From positions 436,001 through 500,000 of the forward strand of contig CAJNDS010002146.1 of assembly GCA_905221605.1 (NCBI GenBank): 64,000 nt of DNA, written 5' to 3'. The notes under the pieces are model-generated. The model worked only from the letters and a program-made list of their open reading frames with translations. It searched no databases and was not told the origin of the DNA. The translations under genes were made by a program, and so were the position numbers. Every line of letters begins with the position of its first letter. Position 1 is the stretch's first letter. Below, piece after piece: positions 1 through 10,752 of this stretch. The stretch is from Symbiodinium natans (lineage: Eukaryota > Sar > Dinophyceae > Suessiales > Symbiodiniaceae).

Positions 1-711
1 CGGGATCTGGCTTACTTGGAAGGCATTGGTGCACTGGCAAGTCGTGGAGGGAGCCGAGAAATTTACCAAGCACTCAAGCTGTCCAAGATGAAGATCGCGG
101 AGCAGATCTCAATCCTGTCCCCCAAGAAATCGAAGGATCTCTCCTTGGATCGATCTGTGACCACGGACACAGTGCAAAGCTCTCTGTCAGATTTGCAAGC
201 CAGCAAGGAGCAGACGAGCAAGGAGCAGACGAGCAAGGAGCAGACGAGCAAGGCACTGCCATCAGAGAACCCAAGCAAGTCAGGGCAGGAGGCGGTTCAG
301 ATGCCGCAAACACCGCAAACACCACAAACCCCTCTTCCAGTGCCAGAGGGCAAAGATGACAAGGCTTCCACAGCCCCGGCACGGCTGATGCAGCGAGGTA
401 TTGAAATCGAGAGGAACAATGCCGCTGCAAAGTCGGTGTTGCGTTTGGCCGGGGACCTTCTGCAGGCCAACGGAAGCGGACAGCCAATCCGTCACAGCCA
501 ACGCTCGGCGTTCCTGCGAAGCCCGAAGCAGAGACTTGCAAAATCCGTCTCGGACGGCCACATCAAGTTCAACTGGGCAAGGCAAAAGTCCATGGACTTG
601 CAGGCATCCCTGACCTTGGAGGAGAAAGCCTGGTGGTGGCCATGCGCGCCGAAGGGTGTGACCAGCCCTGTCAAAGTTTCACAGAATAGCTCCCATCTTC
701 TCACCAGGTAG
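1..711 (+). CDS. 3' end of an unidentified gene (partial)
   Basis: One reading frame is open from the first base to a TAG at 709-711 and runs off the left edge, so only the C-terminal part (about 236 residues) is visible. The TTG at 16 is not a credible start. The protein is polar and probably disordered: it has three tandem SKEQT repeats (around 205-250) and three QTP repeats (around 306-330), then a basic stretch and a Trp-rich segment (EEKAWWWP). Third codon positions favour G and C, as in the other coding regions here. A CAG|GTAGCG at 706-713 could be a splice donor, so the stop may lie in an intron. I recognise no domain and propose no function. Confidence 0.45.
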   Translation, partial: RDLAYLEGIGALASRGGSREIYQALKLSKMKIAEQISILSPKKSKDLSLDRSVTTDTVQSSLSDLQASKEQTSKEQTSKEQTSKALPSENPSKSGQEAVQMPQTPQTPQTPLPVPEGKDDKASTAPARLMQRGIEIERNNAAAKSVLRLAGDLLQANGSGQPIRHSQRSAFLRSPKQRLAKSVSDGHIKFNWARQKSMDLQASLTLEEKAWWWPCAPKGVTSPVKVSQNSSHLLTR

Positions 712-1156
712 CGCGTAGGTAGCAAGATGTAGCAAGATGTAGCAAGCACCTGTTTCACACGTTCGCCGAGTATTTTCACATGATATTTTCACACCGACCC
801 CTCCAACGAACCCAGCTCTTAGCAGCAGAGGGCGCGTGTTCCAACGCGGTCAAGTTTTGTCGACCCAGCGTTTAACGAGCAGGCTGCGCATCTGGTGTGT
901 TCAGATGGCGCCTAATTCGGCTGCCTCACAGAACCTGGCCCAAGGCACGCAGCAGCCTGGTAGTGAAAGAGTAGAGACTTGGGATGCCAAACGACGAAAA
1001 AGTTGTGAATCCTCGCATCAAGAATCCAGTTGTTGCCTGCTATGCATCCCGTTAGTGTCGGACTGCCGATGACTGCTGCAACCGAGGAGACCTGTGCGCT
1101 TAGCCCCGAGCTCTGATTTCGCTAAGTCGGGTGTGCGTGTCCGGTTTGCTACGTGT

Positions 1157-1215
1157 TACTCTCTCTCTCTCTCTCGCTCTCTTTTTGTCTCTCTCTTTCT
1201 CTCCCTCGTTCTCTC
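1157..1215. repeat. CT-rich microsatellite
   Basis: A run of CTCTCT with occasional G and T. Apparent Leu/Ser-rich (plus) and Arg/Glu-rich (minus) frames over it are artefacts of the repeat. Confidence 0.85.
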
Positions 1216-1406
1216 CAAAAATGCGCATATATGTATGTAACTCTGTGCATATGTGTACGTGGAGACAAAAACATGTTACCGAGATTACCACCTTGGCCGG
1301 TGCACACAGCGCAATCTAGAGCAGATTTTGTGACACGAGGTGGCCAAGCCCTCCTCGAGGAGCTGCGACGGTCCTTCGGGCTGATGCAGCTCGGGTGGAA
1401 GATTGT

Positions 1407-1478
1407 TATTATTAGAATTAGTATTATCATTATTACTATTATTATTATTGTTATTATTATTGTTTCTTTTTCTTTGAG
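1407..1478. repeat. ATT-type microsatellite
   Basis: Imperfect (ATT)n / (TTG)n tract rich in ATTATT units, followed by a T-rich stretch. Frames over it give only Ile/Val runs. Confidence 0.8.
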
Positions 1479-2960
1479 GTTCTGATTTTTTGGCTGTTTA
1501 GCTGCGTGTTCGAAGGAGCTCGTGCCTGTCTAAGGTGCGGTGAGCACCAGCCGAAAGCCCTTGCCTCATGTCGGTGATTTGCAGCCTGCACGAAGGGAGT
1601 TCTGCCTTAGAGGCATGGCGTGACATGGAAAGGTGGAGGCAAAGCTGCTGGAGCGCCTGAGCTCCATAGCAGAAGGGGAAGGACTGATTCAGGGCAGATG
1701 TGAGCCGTGCTCAAGATTCAGCGCATGTGCAGGGCGACTCAACCTGGGTGCTGCATTCCGCAACGCCCTACCACTGAAGGCCTGGCTTCCTGGCTGTTCA
1801 AGTTGCATGAATGGACACTCCAATGACCTAATGTTCCAGACAAGGTCACGAAATGCCACGAACCCATGCTTCCAACGATGTCATGCATGGGCAGTCAAGC
1901 TGACGCCTCAACCAGGTGGAGCTTTGCTCCGGAGAGGCGACTGGGGCCTTCGCAAGCATACCCATAGGACGACATGTGCCAAATATGTATGTGCCTCCGC
2001 ACCTTGGCACTGCTGGTGTTCTGTCTGACAGGGCGAGTGGGTTTGTGCACAAGCCTCTGCTGATGCTGGCAGAGCCAGCTGGGCTTGTGTAGAAAACAGG
2101 CCATGCTTCAGCAGGACCTAGACCCAAGCACGCAGCAAGTTGCATGAAGCCAGCTGGCGAGGCGAGACCGCGTCTTCCGCACGTTTTCCCGCGCACTTCT
2201 CACTGGAGCGCCGAGCTCAGCCATGGCATGAGACAATGAGACATGCGTTACAGACGAGGATGTAGTTAGCGGATGTTCGCGGGAGCCCATTGCAGCTCAG
2301 CTCTTCCATGTATCGGTTGTACTTCTCCATGACAGGTGTCCCCGCATCTCTGCGTAGTTGCCGCTGATGCGGCGGTCTTCCTGCGTATGCCTTCAGCTCG
2401 GCTCTCCGAAGACGCGAGTCGTGCCGGCAGTAGTAGTGCTTTGTAGGCTTGCGCCTGGCTCCGTGGCCCATGTGTACGCAGCTGGCCGGCAGAGAGCCGT
2501 GGCTTTCCGCGTGTCCGCCTGCATTCAAGGTGATTCAAAGGCAACACTGATCTTAACAAGAATAGCTACACAATAGATAAAACATTGATAAAGAAACAAG
2601 CTGCGGAGTGAACAAGTTTGTGAGGTCAACTTCCCAGAGCCGCCCGTTCGACGTGGCTGGAACGATGGCGTGGAAGGCCACACGGGGCTCAGAGAGTTGG
2701 TGTCCTCTTCCGCTGCATCGTGCGCCCTGCCCCAAATCTGGGGGCAAGTAGAAGATGTAGAAGGAATTCGGAAAGGAAAGGGATGTAGAAAGGGATCAAT
2801 CAACGGAGGCAGAAAGGAAGCAGGCTTAAGCATCTTATTGGTCTTGTTTGGGGGAACATTCCAGGGGTCTAGGTTGGCGCTTGTTGGGGTTTGAGTGAGT
2901 AGCCCAGAGCTGGACTTTGGCTGCGGCTCAAGAAGCTCTTGTCTTGCAAAAGCTCAAGCC

Positions 2961-2986
2961 GTGTACCTCTGCTCCGGTTGTTTCAG
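2961..2986 (+). promoter_or_regulatory. Likely spliced-leader trans-splice acceptor
   Basis: A pyrimidine-rich stretch ends in TTTCAG at 2981-2986, 13 bases before the start codon at 3000. Nuclear mRNAs of dinoflagellates receive a 22-nt spliced leader at such AG sites. The position would leave a very short native leader before ATG. Confidence 0.5.
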
Positions 2987-2999
2987 CTCGCCTTCCACC

Positions 3000-4523
3000 A
3001 TGGCGCCTATGAACCAGCCCATGAGCCAGCCCATCACTGAGGCGGGGCCTGTGGTGGCCATCTTCAATGTGGCGATGATCGGGCACGTGAATCCGACCTT
3101 CGCATTGGTCCAGGAGCTCCGGAAACGCAGCTGCAAGGTGCACTACTTCCTGCCTCCAGTTTCATCCATCCGTGCTGCCGCCGTCGAGTCTGGGGCAGTC
3201 CCAGAAAGCTACCTCCCAGATGATCCAGCAGACTTTGTCATGGAGAAATGTGGCATTGACGAACCGATGTACCATCCCGTGCAGGAGATCCTCGAGGAGG
3301 ATCGCGCCTTGTGGGAGACAACTGTTTGGCCCTTGGCCACAGTCCTCCGCTGCGGCGAGCATGTGGTAGCCCGCTGCCGCCAGCTGGGCGTCAGCGTGAT
3401 CCTCTACGATCCCTTCGTGCCCCTTGCGCTCGTCACTGCCGGCAAGCTCGGGGTACCATGTGCATCCTTGGTCACTTATCCTGGCATGGGAAGTCTCTCC
3501 GACCTGATGTGCACTATGGAGGCAGAGGGCCGGCTCGCCCATGCTGCCAGCATCCGCGAGCCCTACGCTAAGGCCATCCAAGACAGTTTTGGCGTGGACC
3601 TGTCTTGCCACTTCCTGACCCGGCGGCAGTACTACGCGAAGACAAACTTCGTCACTACATGCGAAGACCTCGTCGCCCAGCTGCCTCCGCCGGGACAGCA
3701 TCGGTGGGCGGACGAACTGCGCACCAAGTTCAGCTTCACCGCAGTTGGTTGCCTGGTCAGCAGCAGCGCGCCGCATGTAATCACGGCACGGTCGGACAGC
3801 TTCATCCCGCGTGTCAAGAGCTTTGGTCACTCCTTACCGGTGCCGGAGCTCTCCGAGCAGCTGGCCAAGGGCCGGAAGATCATCTACGCCGCCCTAGGCA
3901 CAATGGCGCTCTCAGATCGTTGGAGCATCGACCTCGGACTTGTCAGCAGCTACAACCTTCCAATCGGGACCACCGGCAAGGTCTTCTGCCAGCACGTGTG
4001 GCAGGTTCTCCTTGACACATTGAGGGACCTGGGCGACGAGTACTTCTGTGTTGTGTCCGTGGGCAAGCAACCTGATGCGCTCGACTTCCTGGGCAGCAGC
4101 GAGGCAGAGATCTTCGACCAGCTACCTTCCAACGTGCTGATCCGCGGCTTTGTGCCGCAGGTAGAGATGCTGAACAACTATGCTTCGGTATTCATCTCTC
4201 ACGTCGGCTTCAACAGCCTCCAGGAAAGCCTGATGGCCGGCGTACCGCTAGTCGCGATACCCCAAGCCGTGGATCAGCCAGCGAATGCCCGCAAGGTGCA
4301 AGAGCGTGGGTGGGGTCAAGCCTTCTTCAAGCCAATGGACACAGTGACCAGCGATGCCTTGGCCAAGGCGCTGAGACAGATCTGCAATGACAGCACCTAT
4401 CGTCAGGCGGTGCAGTGCGCCCGCGCTGAACTCGCGGGCGGCGCCCCTCGCCTAGCCGAGCGTCTTGTGGCCATGGCCCAGGGGGCCCAGGACCAAGGAC
4501 GGGCAGCATTGGGAGGCTGCTAA
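3000..4523 (+). CDS. GT1-family (UGT/MGT-like) glycosyltransferase
   Basis: The product is 507 residues and should transfer a sugar from a nucleotide-sugar donor to a small acceptor. The N-terminal half of the GT-B fold begins with a short strand and GHVNPTFALVQEL (about residues 28-40), whose His is the usual catalytic base in this family. The C-terminal half has a PSPG-like donor-binding signature: FVPQVEMLNNY, then SHVGFNSLQESLMAGVP, then PQAVDQPANA, which corresponds to the HxGxNSxxExLxxGVP and DQxxNA elements. The frame is open from GTG 2895, but ATG 3000 sits in a Kozak-like CCACCATGG just after a splice-acceptor-like CAG, so I chose it. The length is normal for macrolide-type or UDP-glucosyltransferases. 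There are no introns, unlike the array genes. No signal peptide or C-terminal membrane anchor is evident, suggesting a cytosolic enzyme. The acceptor cannot be inferred. Confidence 0.9.
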   Translation: MAPMNQPMSQPITEAGPVVAIFNVAMIGHVNPTFALVQELRKRSCKVHYFLPPVSSIRAAAVESGAVPESYLPDDPADFVMEKCGIDEPMYHPVQEILEEDRALWETTVWPLATVLRCGEHVVARCRQLGVSVILYDPFVPLALVTAGKLGVPCASLVTYPGMGSLSDLMCTMEAEGRLAHAASIREPYAKAIQDSFGVDLSCHFLTRRQYYAKTNFVTTCEDLVAQLPPPGQHRWADELRTKFSFTAVGCLVSSSAPHVITARSDSFIPRVKSFGHSLPVPELSEQLAKGRKIIYAALGTMALSDRWSIDLGLVSSYNLPIGTTGKVFCQHVWQVLLDTLRDLGDEYFCVVSVGKQPDALDFLGSSEAEIFDQLPSNVLIRGFVPQVEMLNNYASVFISHVGFNSLQESLMAGVPLVAIPQAVDQPANARKVQERGWGQAFFKPMDTVTSDALAKALRQICNDSTYRQAVQCARAELAGGAPRLAERLVAMAQGAQDQGRAALGGC

Positions 4524-6450
4524 AGCGATTGGCGAGTTAGTGGCTTGTACAGCTCTTCTGGCTGCTGGCCTTAGGGTTAAACCTCTGTTGCTGTGTTGTG
4601 CCCCTGGGCTTCGGCATCGGCCCTTCGGCATCGGCCCCGGAAGTCTCGGGACTTCCCTGGCCGAAATTCGATCTTCGAATGTAGCGACTGTACAGGGCGG
4701 GCCACTGTGCTACGCTGTACCTCAGGCTGGCAAGTGTACAGATGGCAGGAGGTTCAGATTGCAAGCGTGAGTCTGAACCCCCAAAAGGGACTGTTGTACA
4801 GATTGTCTGCGCCATAAATAATGCCAGGCCTACCTCTGCAACATACACGATACTGCGACGATGCAGCAGCAAAAATGCAGGCATTCTGACTGTGAAGCCT
4901 CGCCCGGCGTGACCGCATGTTATAAGGTTCCAGAGCTCGGGGAGTTAGCCAAGCGTATAGGGTACCCAGTGGACAGGATCTGGCGACGCTGCGGCTGAAG
5001 ACGGGGCCGCCCCACATCTTCTCACAGCTGCCACCCAAGATGCAGTGTGTGTGGCAAGGAGGCAGCATGGCGCAAGCATTCCAAACCAAGCAAGCAGCCC
5101 ATTCTGACTGTGTTTTGGGCGGTCTGCGTTCCCAGGCACAAACCTTCCGTTCCGTGCGACGGGCGCTGTCTTTTGGCGGCACGCTTCTGATTCATTCAGA
5201 CAACGTCGGGTTCACAGTCTCTCAATCACACAGATCAGGCTTGTGTGGCTCCATGCATCAGGCTTGAAAGCAATTGCTGGAGGTGACATATTTACGGCAG
5301 CTTGCCACATCCTTGCAAGCCGTGGGAGGCTTTGCGAATGACCCGGCCTTGGGCAAAAGCCTGCAGTCAACTTTTGTTTGAAGCAGAGTTCCTCGCAGCT
5401 ACGCCTGACATCAAGCCTTCAGGTCGACCCTGGCCCTGGCATGGTGAGGGATGGTCTTCAGCCTACCTGACTTGAGTTTTTGGTGACGTTGAGAGCCTCG
5501 TGACCTCTCATGCCCGGATGCCCCGAGGTGCCAGTGACTCGAGTCAATCGAGTCATGCAGTGACTGCTCCTGCCTCTGCGATTCCAGCGTCGGTTGGCAG
5601 GGCATGTTCTCATACACTCCAGGTCTGGCGAGGGCGGCCGGGAATTGAGGCTGGCGTGCCAGATCCAGAGGCCAGAAGCACCTGCAACCTTGGCCGAGCC
5701 GGCCCGAGCGGGCCGAAAGACCTTTGGCAGATTTTAGCAACACGCGCCAGGCATCGTCATACTTTGACCGTCTGTGGAGCCACGGCCGCTTTACTCGACG
5801 TTATTTCATTCTCGTGCGGCGAGAGGAAAAGCATCCGAGAAGCCTGAGCTGCCGTCGCATTCGCTGTCGCATTCCAAGCGAGCTGTAGATGTTGAGCCTG
5901 ACCTTGACCGAAGCTTGTCTTTACCAACCGTTGCAGCTCCCGATTCAGCGATACGAGCTTGCATGGAACATACTTCGACCTAGGCCCCGAGAACAGCCGC
6001 AAGGGCAAGTCTGGCATTAGGACCACCACAATGATCCGCGGTTATCCGGATCGTTTGGTTCCGCTTCATGCGGCCGCCCAGCTGCATTCACCTTTTTCTT
6101 TCATTGACTCGCCCTAAATCCTAACCCGTTTATAGAACGACTTCCTGAAGCAGCCATCTGCCCTTACCCCGAGTTTCGAAGCCCTGAGCCTGCAGCATCC
6201 GCCGAGGCATCTCTTCATTGCCCCTGCTCTACTGCTGCTGCCAAGGCACTCGGCCAGCAAGGCTCGACAAAGCACTCGGACAAAGGGGGCCGTGAAGAGG
6301 TTTGGTTTACTCTAGGTCCCATTCAGCTTCAGGGCGGGAGACAGTGTTGTCGCAACACCGGAAATGTTCCTCCAACCCTTGCTTGGCCGTTTGGCCCGAT
6401 GACCTCCTGGGGCATGGGGAGTGAGTGGTTGGCATCCAGCATCTTGCAGA
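4524..6450. other. No recognisable gene
   Basis: Only short overlapping frames without motifs. Just before the next gene, TCTTGCAG at 6442-6449 could be an intron or trans-splice acceptor, ending one base before the ATG at 6451. Confidence 0.5.
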
Positions 6451-7017
6451 ATGTCTGAGCGGTCCGAGCGCGAGCGATCAAGATCAGCCGAGAGGACGGA
6501 ACGGGCGGTGGAATGCAAGGATGGGGCTCCAGAGCTACTGAAGTGCAGGGATGTTGTCCTGGACTTTGATGTACAGCGGCACATGGAACTTCGAAGGGCC
6601 AAGAAGCCCATCTTCGGACTGCCCACAGGTACCTTGCCTTCGAACCCCCAGCAGAACTCACAGCTCGGGACTCCATTTGCCTATGACCCAGAGCAGCTGC
6701 AAGGCACTGGGGCCAACGAAAGGTCTGTGCGGTCGGAGGTGTTTGCGGATCTGACCTCTCGCGGATACCATGTAGTCTGCGCTGTGCGTCATGGTTTCGA
6801 CTTTGTGATCTACGAAGGCGATCCTGCTCGTCACCATGGCTCCTCCTTTGTTGTCATTGTGGAGTCTGCGAAGAGCATATGCCCACGCCAACTTGTGCTG
6901 TGGCATAGGCTCGCGGCATCTGCGCACAAGACCTTGCTGCTGGCATTGAAGAACTCCCAGGAGAGCTATGGTGAGACGAGCTTGCGATACTTCAAGCTTT
7001 CTGGTGAGGAAAGATGA
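6451..7017 (+). CDS. tRNA-splicing endonuclease subunit SEN34-like
   Basis: The product is about 188 residues and matches the layout of SEN34/TSEN34, the subunit that cuts the 3' splice site of pre-tRNA introns in the nuclear SEN complex. The N-terminal part has the family segment LRRAKKPIFGLPTGTLP followed by PQQNSQLGTP. The C-terminal nuclease fold contains RSVRSEVFADLTSRGYHV, then GFDFVIYEGDPARHH and HKTLLLAL. These carry the expected Tyr, His and Lys of the catalytic triad (Y in VIYEGDP, the following H, K in HKTLL). It ends with RYFKLSGEER. It is shorter than animal TSEN34, lacking the long acidic linker, and starts with an Arg/Ser/Glu-rich tail. ATG 6451 is used; the frame also extends upstream through GTG 6421, so a further 5' exon is possible. 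No SEN2 partner is visible in the window. Confidence 0.9.
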   Translation: MSERSERERSRSAERTERAVECKDGAPELLKCRDVVLDFDVQRHMELRRAKKPIFGLPTGTLPSNPQQNSQLGTPFAYDPEQLQGTGANERSVRSEVFADLTSRGYHVVCAVRHGFDFVIYEGDPARHHGSSFVVIVESAKSICPRQLVLWHRLAASAHKTLLLALKNSQESYGETSLRYFKLSGEER

Positions 7018-10000
7018 GAAAGCCTTCGCAGCTGGACGGGATGCACGAGATCCTGTGCTGGTGAAGCTGGAGCATCAGCATTGCTGTCTATTCGTGCCGG
7101 GCAGTGGCAAACGTGGCAGATGCTTGTCAGGTAGGCGGTGGCCATGCTCAAAACGTCTTCTCTCTGTTCGAAGGATGTACCTCAGCCTGAGTCGACAAGG
7201 TCTCGAGGATTCAGAAGTGGCATCTGCAGCCGTACACTCGAGGCTTATAGTCCATCCCTGCTCTTTATGGCTTTTGCGGTGGCTGAATCCTGTGGATGTA
7301 CTTTCCTCAACCAAGCTAAGCAACCGATCGCTGCCGGGTCAGGAAAACATGGTGCGTGCTTTCATGTGGGTTGTTGCATGGGAAAGGGGCATCTCACGGT
7401 AGCGCCAGGCTGCAGCACTGCATGAAGTGCGACACTCAGCGATGGCCCCCTGTTTGTTCAATCCGGTTTGAGTTGCAAATCGTCTAGAGTGTAGAGTGGA
7501 ACCTGGGAAGCCGCAGCCCAAGCACCGGCAGAGAGAAGCGTCGAAGCACGTACCGCTTGTCTTCGTACTCTCAAGCAGCTAAAGGATCTTGAAGGCCCGG
7601 AAAAGGTCATGGCAAGAACTTGTCACCTTGAACTAAGGGGCGCTGGGGCGAAGGCACGCTGCTGTTAAAGTTGAACCGTTATACCCCATTGGCCCATGGA
7701 TGCCAACTCACCCCTCTCGTGGCACGCGCTGATTTTGCTGTACTGGATATGCCATCATAATGTGCCACAATGCGCCATACATTGTGCCCTGACTTGCCTT
7801 CGGTCACATGCTGTGGACCGCTGCTGCCACACATCTCATGTCCCCTTTGTCGAGGTGCGAGCTGCTTCGACGCACACTGGCCACAGCTTCAGCTCGACAT
7901 ATCTCCAGATGCAGAGCTTTCGCCAGCCCGGCATCTTGTTAAATGGAGATTCCTGATCGTACATCTTGGGGTGCACACTTGAAATTTCAAATCACAAAAC
8001 ATCTGAAGACTGTTAGCCTTCATCCCCACTCATGAATACAACCTTTTAGCCTCCTGGTTGCATTCTCTTCTGTCAGACTCTGATCCAGGCTTTGGAGAAG
8101 GGAAGACTTCGAGCAGGCCTCGCTATGTTCCAGAGTTTCTAGGGTCTAGGTTCTAGGGGTTCCAGGGTCACCTTTGCTCCACACCTTACCGGAGTGTCCC
8201 AGGGGTTCAAAGGGGGTTTGCAGCAGGGTCCAGGAGGCTTCAGCTTCAGGAAGATTTAGGGGGGGTCACCGCGGCCCTTGCGCAGGGCTTTTGTCTCTTG
8301 TGCTTCAGGCAGCACCCACACGTGAAGGTCCCAGGAGTCCTAGAGTCCCAGTGGGGGTAGAACAGATCACACCGGCCGGGCGCCGAAGCGAATTCGGGCT
8401 CGACTTCGCCCTTTTTATGTCTCCAGCGCCGCGGGCATGTTCATTTCGCTGTTCTTCAAAACGGCACGCATCTGGGAAAACTCAGAAAGCTCAGCATTAT
8501 GAAAAGCTGGAGACCATCATTCAGCTGCATTCACTCTCAAGTCTTGGTGTGTGGCAGGCCACTGCTCCACCCGGACAGCCGGAGACGTATTCAGCATGCT
8601 TCTTGCGGCGGCACCAGGCCACTGGCTCAAGCCCAAAGCAAAAGGCACGGTGAATGAAGTAGTGAGTGAAGTTGCGAGTAGTAGGTACTGGGTAGAAAGC
8701 TGAAGACTCTTGTCCTTTGAAGTCCTTTGCAAACAAATTGGCAGGTCCTCATCGTGCAGCTCGACATTTTGGAATACACGGGCAATCGGGCGAGGCGAGC
8801 CGCGACATCCTTGAGAGTCAATGCTTTTTAGGTCGTAGGATGCCATCGTTTCCAGCTGCCCATGTCTCATGAGAACCTCCATATGGGATCACCGCCCTCA
8901 GTTACCTCCTGGAGAGGGAGATCCACGTTTTGACCAAGTGTTGCACTCAGGGGCAGCTCTGGGTGCCGGTGCCACTCGGGATTCGGGGGCTGTCTCAGAT
9001 TCAGAGGTTCCTGGACCACCTGGAACGAAATGTCGGGGAGGAACGCTGGGAAGCGTGGGCCTCAGACCGTCTCGGACCTGATCGTCGCTCAGGGTGTTGA
9101 CGCATCTGAAACGATTTCAGCAGTGCAGTTTATTCCCCTTGTCATTTCTGTCATCTTGAGCAGAGTTGGAGGCACTGACCGCAGGCGTTGCGGTATGCAT
9201 ACCTCGGCATTGTGCGCAAGAAGAGGACGGAGCGTTGCATTGCTCGCCTAAGTATGGGCAGTGGTGAGCTTCGCGGAGGATGCGGGTGTTCTGCGCAAGA
9301 GTAGCGTGGAGTGCCTTGGCTGTCAACGTCTAAGCAGCCCTTGCAGCCATGGCCAGCGTGACTCAGACCCTTTCTTTCGGGGGGGCGACTTCGTAGTGAC
9401 TTAGGTACATAGCCTATGCAACCGGCTTTGGCGATTCGTCAGTCTGGCTGCCAACGCCGCGCGAGCTGGACATGAACATTGTTGCCCAGTGCGAGACGTA
9501 GCCGCGAGTAAGAGAGCATTGCAGTTGCATCTTAGGCCTCAATGTGGTGCAAGAGGTTCAGATAGTTCGCAAGTGGCAGGTACTCAGCCTTCGCAATGCC
9601 AGCCAAGTCAGCATCACCGAATGAAGTTCCAGGACACTTTCTTTCAGGAACCAAGGCACTCAACAGGTTTTAACCTACTTCTCCGAGCCAGTTTCGTTCC
9701 GGCGAAAGGATCGGAGCTGGGGCCGTTGTCGCATGCTCGTTCGCGGCAAGTGGGATATGCTGGGCTTCCTTCGGATTGCTGCAGAAAGGACCGGAGTTCG
9801 AAGGCGGTTGCATCATCGGACGGGTGCCAGTGACGGCTCGGCTCTGCAACCCGGCAATAGTATGTCGGCATGTGCAATTATTCAGTGACTTCAGATTGAG
9901 TTCATACGAGGTAGAGCTGAGGCAAGCGTATGTGACTCGAAGAATATGTACAGTGTGTTTCTAGCCACTGTAGCCAATGAGGTTGGAGTGGAGCAGCGGC

Positions 10001-10281
10001 GAATGAAGTACTCCTCGACCGCTTGCTTGCTTGGCAGCCCAGTGCGATTCACAATTGTCAGAGCCACGAGCTCTGATTTTGCATGCAAGAAGATCGCGCA
10101 ATACGTATACCTCACAGTTGAGACTCCTGTGCAGAGTCTTTTTGTCCACTTCATACTTCACGCTGGACAAGCAAGCTCTCTGAGCCTTTGAGAGCTCAGT
10201 TTGCTGGTGCTGGTGATGTGCTCCCTTATAGATCTTATAGTATTCTCATAGTAGGTCCAGTCTCAGCAGCCTCGCATCGCC
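7018..10281. other. No recognisable gene
   Basis: Frames up to about 160 codons occur on both strands but none shows a motif, repeat architecture or consistent exon structure. Before the next gene, GGTCCAGTCTCAG (ending near 10266) is a possible trans-splice acceptor. Confidence 0.45.
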
Positions 10282-10752
10282 ATGCGCCCGGGCTCGGACA
10301 ATCTGCACATGCCGAACGAGTGCTTGGATGCCGCGACGAGCCGCTTGCTCATGAAGAAGACCTGGTGCCACGGTCAAGTCATTGCTGCTTTTCAAGGCAT
10401 TTTCTACGCGTACTGGGGATATGAGAGCACGGAAGTGCCGAAGAGCAGCCGCATTCTGCTTGCGTGCAGCGCCGTGGTGCTGCCAGTTTGGACACTTACC
10501 AGCTGGTTTGCAATGCATGGTCGAAGCTCCAGCTGTGGCTGGATGATTCTTGGATTCGGAAGCATTCTGCTGCTCCTTTACTTGTCTGTCTTCGCGATTG
10601 CTTTACAAGCTTCCGGAGACCCACTTCAACTAGCGGCCATTATCGTAACTGGTCTTCAGCTTGTTGAAACGTCAGCGTACTTGACAGTTGTCGCTTGCTT
10701 GAAAGAAGCTCTGGTGCAAGACGCCGGCCAGGACCAGTACGACCTGATGTGA
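10282..10752 (+). CDS. Small multi-pass membrane protein, unknown family
   Basis: A 156-residue frame starts at ATG 10282, about 16 bases after a pyrimidine-AG site suited to trans-splicing. The first 40 residues are polar. Three hydrophobic stretches follow, around residues 58-76 (ILLACSAVVLPVWTLTSW), 86-107 (WMILGFGSILLLLYLSVFAIAL) and 115-138 (LQLAAIIVTGLQLVETSAYLTV), plus a weaker one near 33-48. The tail is acidic and short (QDAGQDQYDLM). The end reads GATGTGAGTC, which also resembles a splice donor, so the stop may be intronic and more exons may follow. I do not recognise the family. Confidence 0.55.
   Translation: MRPGSDNLHMPNECLDAATSRLLMKKTWCHGQVIAAFQGIFYAYWGYESTEVPKSSRILLACSAVVLPVWTLTSWFAMHGRSSSCGWMILGFGSILLLLYLSVFAIALQASGDPLQLAAIIVTGLQLVETSAYLTVVACLKEALVQDAGQDQYDLM

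Larger units (their letters stand above)
712..2959. other. No recognisable gene; simple repeats
   Basis: Short open frames on both strands show no motif or convincing splice structure. The stretch holds a CT-rich microsatellite near 1157-1215 and an ATT-rich one near 1407-1475. The rest looks like ordinary intergenic or intronic DNA. Confidence 0.5.
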
